Assembly: GCA_004026145.2 (NCBI GenBank)
Contig: CP034975.1
Span: forward strand, 3,078,398 to 3,142,397
Length of the DNA stretch: 64,000 bases
DNA from: Takifugu bimaculatus
Lineage: Eukaryota > Chordata > Actinopteri > Tetraodontiformes > Tetraodontidae
Reading direction: 5' to 3'
Shown here: positions 58,082 to 64,000 of the stretch, in pieces
Layout: each line of letters opens with the position of its first letter
How positions within the stretch are numbered: the stretch's first letter is position 1
Translations under genes and position numbers: made by a program
The notes under the pieces: generated by a model
Database searches by the model: none
The model's input: the letters and a program-made list of their open reading frames with translations, nothing else
What the model was told of the DNA's origin: nothing

Positions 58082-58642
58082 AGTAAACAAACACTACTAA
58101 GACCTGTAATGTCGACAAACTATCGCTACCAGCCAGTGTCAGCAATCGACAAACTCCCGGGGAAGAAAACCTTAAAATTATCATAAATTACAATTGTAAA
58201 TTACTGAGCGTTAATGTAGATAGTATAATATATAGGTCAGTTTAATAATTTGGAACTCAATCGCTGCACATCCGCCTGTCTTCTTCACCACAGAACCTTC
58301 GACAACTCGCAGGTTTCTGCCGAACATGTAAACCAGGAGACGCAATCCAAATTTGGCGGAAAAGTGGTCACGTGATCTCGACGCGCTTCCCGTGGGCAGC
58401 GCCACCCAGTGATAGAACATAAAATGACCACTAATGAAGACTCAGTTTCCCCTTCATATACCTAATTAGTGAATGGCAAACACTTTTTTAATTTTGAGTT
58501 TAGCCCTCTGAATAAAATAAAGGTAATAAACTTCAGGATTGGTTTTTAGATCGTGGAAACAGTGCATGATGGATTATGACTTCCGGTATAAAATTGTAGT
58601 TTCAACAATTGACCGGGGCGTGTCACTGCCTCCCCAAAAACC
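58082..58642. promoter_or_regulatory. ccdc138: ccdc138 promoter, possibly bidirectional
   Basis: A GC-enriched, repeat-free stretch directly upstream of the ccdc138 ATG. It holds an E2F-like TTTGGCGGAAA (58352-58362), a CACGTG E-box (GTCACGTGATC, 58368-58378), an ETS/GABP-type ACTTCCGG (58579-58586) and, at 58637-58650, AAAACCATGGCAAC with a perfect right half of an RFX X-box. This motif set is typical of TATA-less housekeeping or cilium-gene promoters. Function is inferred. Confidence 0.5.
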
Positions 58643-58743
58643 ATGGCAACGAGCTCAATGAATCGGCATCGCTGGCTCTTTTTTGTGCTTAACTTTCACC
58701 TCTTATGTGGCAAATGGTGCAAAGTTTGTTCAAGAGTCACCAA
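58643..58743 (+). other. Candidate first exon of a divergent transcript
   Basis: An ATG at 58643 opens a frame with a basic then hydrophobic stretch (MNRHRWLFFVLNFHLLCG) resembling a signal peptide, ending 101 nt later at a good donor CAA|GTAAGC. It faces away from ccdc138 across the shared promoter. A possible next exon begins at 59061 after TTTTAATTTTAG and stays open for about 33 codons. No family recognised, and the ATG also forms part of the X-box-like motif, so this may be chance. Confidence 0.25.
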
Positions 58744-61700
58744 GTAAGCTTTATGATGAATGGCTTCTGTGGCTGTGGCTAATTAGCAGCTAATGACATT
58801 GATATACATTCTAATGACTCAATCATTTTGTCGCTTCAGGCTTTTGCTGACAATGAGATAAATTAATGAGCATAGTAACGGTGATCTTCATTAGAGTGTT
58901 GTTTGCTTTGTCCACTTTATATGGAAATTAGTCTCATTAATTGGTTATCATAGTCTCTCTCCTCTCTCTTGTGTGTGCATGTGCACGGGCTACATTTATG
59001 GTTTGCAGAGTCAATGTGAGGTTTGGGGTTTTTTTTTTGTTTGTTTTGTTTTAATTTTAGGCTTGGTACAGATACACACCAGATTCTGTGTTTGATAAAC
59101 CTTTGCAAGATTAGAATTTTAACGTTTGGAGAGACAAGTCCTGGGATAAATTGGCTGTAACAGGGGAATTTAGTATATTAAAGGGGCAGTTGCAGGATTT
59201 GGTGCCAAAATGACTGCATCTGCATTGTTCCTTTGGGGCAGAAATGTCCTACAGCTGCTACAACTGTCACAAATAAAAGTCAGGGACATTGGTAACTGTT
59301 CCTTGGTTTCCACAAAGTATGCCAGAGCATTGGGAGAAAGATGGGATCTCTCATGGTTACAGCTGGTCCAGAACGACAGTCGGTGCTCAGGTGGACCTGC
59401 TCCGGAGGCGGAGTGTAATGGATTCCGGCAGCACTTCAGCATCTCTGTCGGACGTCCTGTCTGTATTCCACATTTATAAAGCTGACAGGCATTCCACACA
59501 CGTCATTGATGTTGGACACTACACAATGGGGCATCTATTACCTCCAAATTACAGATGATCTTCCCCATTATTGCACAGCACGGTCCCTGTTAGCATGTGT
59601 CTGCAATGTTTGGGGTCTACTCTACAAAGGGAAAGAAATTGTGTTCATTTTGAGAGTCCCATTGTTGGTGCAAATGCGTGTCAGACAGACATTCCAAAGG
59701 GACGCGGCCTGCACTTTATCGCCAGCACCTTCTGCTTTTTAACAAAACCCACAAATGAGCCTGGGGACACGGCTAGACAAAAACAATCAAGCTCCATTCT
59801 TGAATTAGCAACATATTGCTACAATGTACTGAAAAAGCAATTATCCCCTCTTTCTTGACATAAAGCTGTATGCGTGCCACAGGAACTCTCTCACATTCAA
59901 TTAAAGTGGTGATGGGAATGTACCGCTGAGAGGGAAAAATTGCATTTCTCCTGGCATGACTCCTTGAGTCCACAGAGCAGCTTTATGTATGCTAATGCCA
60001 ACTCTAAAGATGGATCTGTGGGTTTGGGGTGGGGGGAGGGAGGAGTACTCAAATCACCATAGAGCTTGGACACAATACTGCATCCCAGGGCAGGTGAGGG
60101 ACATTTATGAGATTTTTCCATGATAGAATTATTAAAGGATGGAAGGGGAAGACTAAAGTCACCCAAAACGGCTGATCCATCCATATTTATAATGAAGTGT
60201 TATCGGCCTTTGATACAAGAAGGTATACAGTTGGAGTCTGTCTATTTTTGCATTTAAAAAGTTTTTTATTTTGTTTTTATTTTTAGTAAACGTCACAATT
60301 CTTCCAGTTGTAATGCTGGAATTACAGGACTATAGCAGACAAATGTATAAAGGTCTCTAACTGGGGGGACGTCTGCCCTGCCAACAAGATGGTTTGCTTC
60401 AGAAATCCCTCTCAGTTAAACTAAACTGTGTTGTTAGTTCAGTTGATTTAGTTTGTTCCACATTAGTTTACAATCTCCCCATAAATTAACTCCAAAGCAC
60501 TTTGTTTCTGAGAGAGCTTCTGTTACTGGTTCTCCTACCTAACACCACTGATTTGTACTGGTCATATTCATGCAATAAATGCCACAAAAAAAACCTGCAG
60601 GATTTATCATTTAAGTAATTTTTAGTATTTAAGTCCATGCAATAGCTTTGTCAAGTTATATTTATTAGACTAATTTCTCCAGATTTAATTGCTACATGAA
60701 TATTTTAATGTTTACCCTTCACACACTCTACAAGGCCTTTGGGGTTCATGAAACAGTAAGAAGCAGGGAAGCCCCCCTAATCTCTCCCTTTTGTGGTAAT
60801 GGAAACACATAAAAATGCTTTAATTATTCAATGGATTCTTGGTTTAATCAGACTTTTAGATGAGTGCAAATGTTCCAGTATAGATGAGATGTGCTAATTA
60901 TAGTCAAACAGGTTAAATTAAGTGTGATTAAGGTTAGGAGCCATGTTGCTCTGTGCTTTCATTGTCCTCGGATTTATTCTAACGCTGAGTCAACAGATCA
61001 TTTATTTGATTTTGGGTTTGTTTGGGTTTTTATTTTTCACTGCTGCGACGAATTCCGACCAAGGCTGACTGTCATGGGGCCACGCTGCTGCTCACACTGG
61101 GCGACATATGAAAGGTGCCCACATCTGGTTCAAAAAGATGAGTGATGTGTCTTTTGTTGTTTACATTGTCAATTGGTTTTGGATCACATTGGGAGAAAAA
61201 AAATATCGTATTTCGTCCTCTTTGTTTTTTAGGTCCGGCCCTAAAAAGACCCTCCCTTAGACACGGTCGCTTTGGTTACGTCAAAGTGCTTCTTTTTTTG
61301 ATGGCGGTGCCCCCCTGTGCCACCAGCTTGAATTGACCCACTGTTATTGGGACAGCTGCCCTGAGTCAGCCTCCATCGTACACGAATACATTAACGCAAT
61401 CGCTGATCGCGATACCCGACCTCCACGCCCACTCACCAAACACACAGCATTCTTGCTACCGTGCACATTCACAGCTCCCCATGTGGGCATATATATCATA
61501 GAAAGATCATCCAAACACTCAGCGGAATGTGTTCTACATGTAGTTTATTAGAGCAGCAGCAGCTCAGAGGTTAGTCCAGTAGAATCAGCTAGGCTGGGTT
61601 GTGTTACAACATCTGCCCCTCCCTCACTGTGCTGCTGAGGTACCCTTGAGCAACTGGCCCTGAGGCCCAAACAGAATGAGCCTGAGCCCAAAGCAGCTTC

Positions 61701-62318
61701 AGAATTATTTATGATGCAAGAGAGGTACAGTAGGACAGAAATAGTGAGAGGAGACTATATCTATTAGGAGACCTTCATCACTGACCCTGGCGGTTCTGTC
61801 ATTCCTGCAGCACTGAGTCATGTGGGATGTCTCTTGGTAGACTTTGGGTCCAGCGGCCCTTTTTTGGGAATGTCATGTTTTAACAACTCCGCTGCCGTTT
61901 GATTCCCGCTTCTGAAAGCCTGTCTGGAAGTATTGGAATGTGTGTGAGGCGGCAGGCCAGACGCTGTTTGTTTGGAAATAAACTGTCTGCCTGATCGGAA
62001 CGGCCTCATTTTCAGGGACGAGGGAGCGGAGGGGCTGTGAACGCACCACAGACTCAGAATGCACTAACATGGAAGAACGGGCCTCCAGGCGTACCTTTAA
62101 CGCCCACTTTGGCTTGACATCAAAGCAGAAATACTCTATTAACACAGATATTAAAGATGTGTGTGTGAGTTGTTATAAAGATCATTTTGTTAATAACACT
62201 CCTATGGGAGATCTCACAGGTTTGACGGGGTGACTATGATTCAATTGCAGGAGGCTCCTGGGAGAGCTGGGGGTTAATGAACTGTGCATGTTCTTATTAT
62301 CATCCCACTGGTTACGTG
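58744..62318. other. Region without recognised gene
   Basis: Repeat-poor sequence to the right of ccdc138. At 59190-59860 several overlapping plus-strand frames (for example 59210-59479 and 59289-59558) have unusually protein-like composition (VDLLRRRSVMDSGSTSASLS) but no recognised domain. A fragment at about 61610-61670 with GCTGAGGTACCCTTGAGCAA resembles the tail of some fish SINEs. The rest, including 59880-60200 and 60880-61150, may include conserved non-coding DNA; this cannot be tested here. Confidence 0.4.
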
Positions 62319-62336
62319 TGTGCGCACGTGTGTGTG

Positions 62337-62367
<31 letters not shown>
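62319..62367. repeat. (TG)n microsatellite, imperfect
   Basis: TG array with GC interruptions. Confidence 0.95.
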
Positions 62368-64000
62368 AAGTCCCAAAAGAAGGACTGGTGGAGGAGTGTG
62401 AGGACATAAGCTACAATAACATTCACATAATTGCTCCCGTAAGGAACAATGATACAGAAAAATGTTACTAAATACAGTCTAGTGATATTCTTTAAACTAC
62501 AAACTAGATTTGCTGGTGATTGTGTTTGGAAAGTGTGATCTTTGGAGGTTTATAGTGTCAGAGCTCGACCTGCTCCTGGTTTTGATCAGAATCTCTATTA
62601 ATAACAACGCTATGTTGTGTTTATTACATTCTAGTAAACAATCTTTGGATTGAAAACAATTGAAAACTGTGAGATCATCCAAAAGGAATCCATTTCATGG
62701 ACAGAAACATGCAAACCAGGGTCTTTTGATTATTGCTTTTCTGAATTGCATGTAAATACGTCAGCCCCATTAATTACAATTATCTGATTACTCACAGTTT
62801 TTATGGTCATCTAAACAATCTCACTGTTATGCAAGGTTCCCAAATTCCTGACAACGCTGTGTGCCTTGCACAACCCCAGTAACCATAAACCACAGACTCT
62901 GTGGGAGGGTGATCAAAGGTGTCCTGACTGTCAGTATTTGCAGCCCCTTGACCAAAGATCCGGCGTCTTGCTTCTGACGCCTTCCACGGGCGATCAGTCC
63001 CACGTACGCGGCGCCAATCCGTGTCAGCCCAAGTGAGAAGGGTGAAGTTTTTCCAGAATCCCCTGAAGCTCTCTTAAAACAAAGCCCAAACAGATGTTCA
63101 GGGTTCAGCAAACATGTCTGATGGCCTCTCATTCGCTGCGATTAATCTCACCGTTGAAACCGGCGTTTTAGGTTGTTCAAAGCCCCGGCGTTCAGGATGA
63201 TTTTTGAGTAATTATCAAAAGCCTTGTTGACGCGACACGGAATAAGCAATAACAGCGAGGTTCACATTGGGAATGGAATTTCACACCTCTCCAGATGTTG
63301 GACTTATTTTTGAAGATGTTTCCTAAAGGAGCTGATGAGCGAAGTTCCACACTGGCATCTACATAGAAACATCTCATTGTAGCAAAGATCTTTAAATCAG
63401 CTCTGCTGAGTGAAGCTGGTTAGAAAAACTAGATTTTACATGTTTTATTCTGTTGTCGTACACACGAGGCACAGCAGACAGTGAAATGGATGATAAGAAC
63501 TTGTAATACTCATAATCATTTTGTTCTTAATGTTTACCATAACTCCCAGTTACCTGTAATTCATTGCTTCCCCTCCTTACCGCCTCTGTAAGGACCACCA
63601 AAGCTCATTTAATCACATTTACAACAATAAACCTACATTGAACACACAGGACAACAGCTGCGTACATGCTTATACGTAAGCTATTGAATTGGCCCAGATG
63701 TGGACGACAAATCGACTTCCATTTTAGTACCAGGCCTCTTGGAGGGTCCTGTCTTAGCTTGAAGAAGCAGACTGATTACTGGGAGGAGAATGGAGACTGA
63801 GCTTTTAACTGACGCAGCAGCTCGCAGTGCAACGATGAGATAAACAGAATGATGAAAGAGGAGGAATGGAATTAGTGAATGGAAAATAGCATGAGTTCTG
63901 GAAAGATCTCCGAATTGCACACTCAGGGCCTTTTATCCAGTAATGATGTTACGTAAACTTGTTTTTAATGCGTTTTGCTCAATTATAGGTTCGGCACACA
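62368..64000. other. Region without recognised gene at window end
   Basis: No domain, exon with splice context or clear repeat recognised. Minus-strand frames at 62827-63132 and 63681-63920 have no recognisable family and are not called. Confidence 0.4.

Noticed and set aside
1..64000. CRISPR arrays, operons, prophage or bacterial mobile elements
   Set aside because: The window is vertebrate DNA with spliced genes; its repeats are microsatellites and dispersed elements, not spaced palindromic repeats.

Overview
The window looks like teleost fish genomic DNA. Its genes are split by many short introns with canonical GT/AG boundaries, its non-coding DNA is full of (CA)n/(TG)n arrays, and it holds decayed fish-type dispersed repeats. 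Three protein genes are recognised. On the minus strand there is the first coding exon of sh3rf3 (POSH2, a RING/SH3 E3 ligase). On the plus strand there is the complete coding region of edar (ectodysplasin-A receptor). On the minus strand there is ccdc138. From memory, SH3RF3, EDAR and CCDC138 are also neighbours in mammals, so the block appears to be conserved synteny.

Layout. Positions 1-24063 carry no recognisable exon and are best read as the start of a very long intron 1 of sh3rf3, with microsatellites and old repeats. Positions 24064-24477 are the sh3rf3 RING exon, followed by a CpG-rich 5' region to about 25100. Positions 25100-28560 are intergenic between sh3rf3 and edar, which are transcribed away from each other. 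Positions 28560-46612 are edar: one or two candidate non-coding first exons, then 11 coding exons (34518-45156) giving a 515-residue receptor, then a 3' UTR with AATAAA signals. Positions 46620-50710 lie between the convergent edar and ccdc138 genes. Positions 50711-58081 are ccdc138 with 15 coding exons. Positions 58082-58640 look like a compact, possibly bidirectional promoter. No gene is recognised with confidence from 58744 to 64000.

Main observations. ccdc138 carries an apparent single-base deletion in an A/T homopolymer in its eighth coding exon; the other exons and splice sites look intact. Two ccdc138 splice sites are built from microsatellite sequence. Edar has an enlarged cytoplasmic linker and an altered tail that lacks the tryptophan equivalent to human W434. 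A near-palindromic twin-CATG element sits 8 bp upstream of a TATAAA in edar intron 1. One member of a dispersed repeat family starts within a few bases of the edar exon 8 donor. I found no convincing entirely new biological system. The region from 59060 to 59860 is the most open-ended stretch.

Limits: exon structures were read by eye from reading frames, splice consensus and remembered family sequences. No alignment, transcript evidence or repeat search was available.
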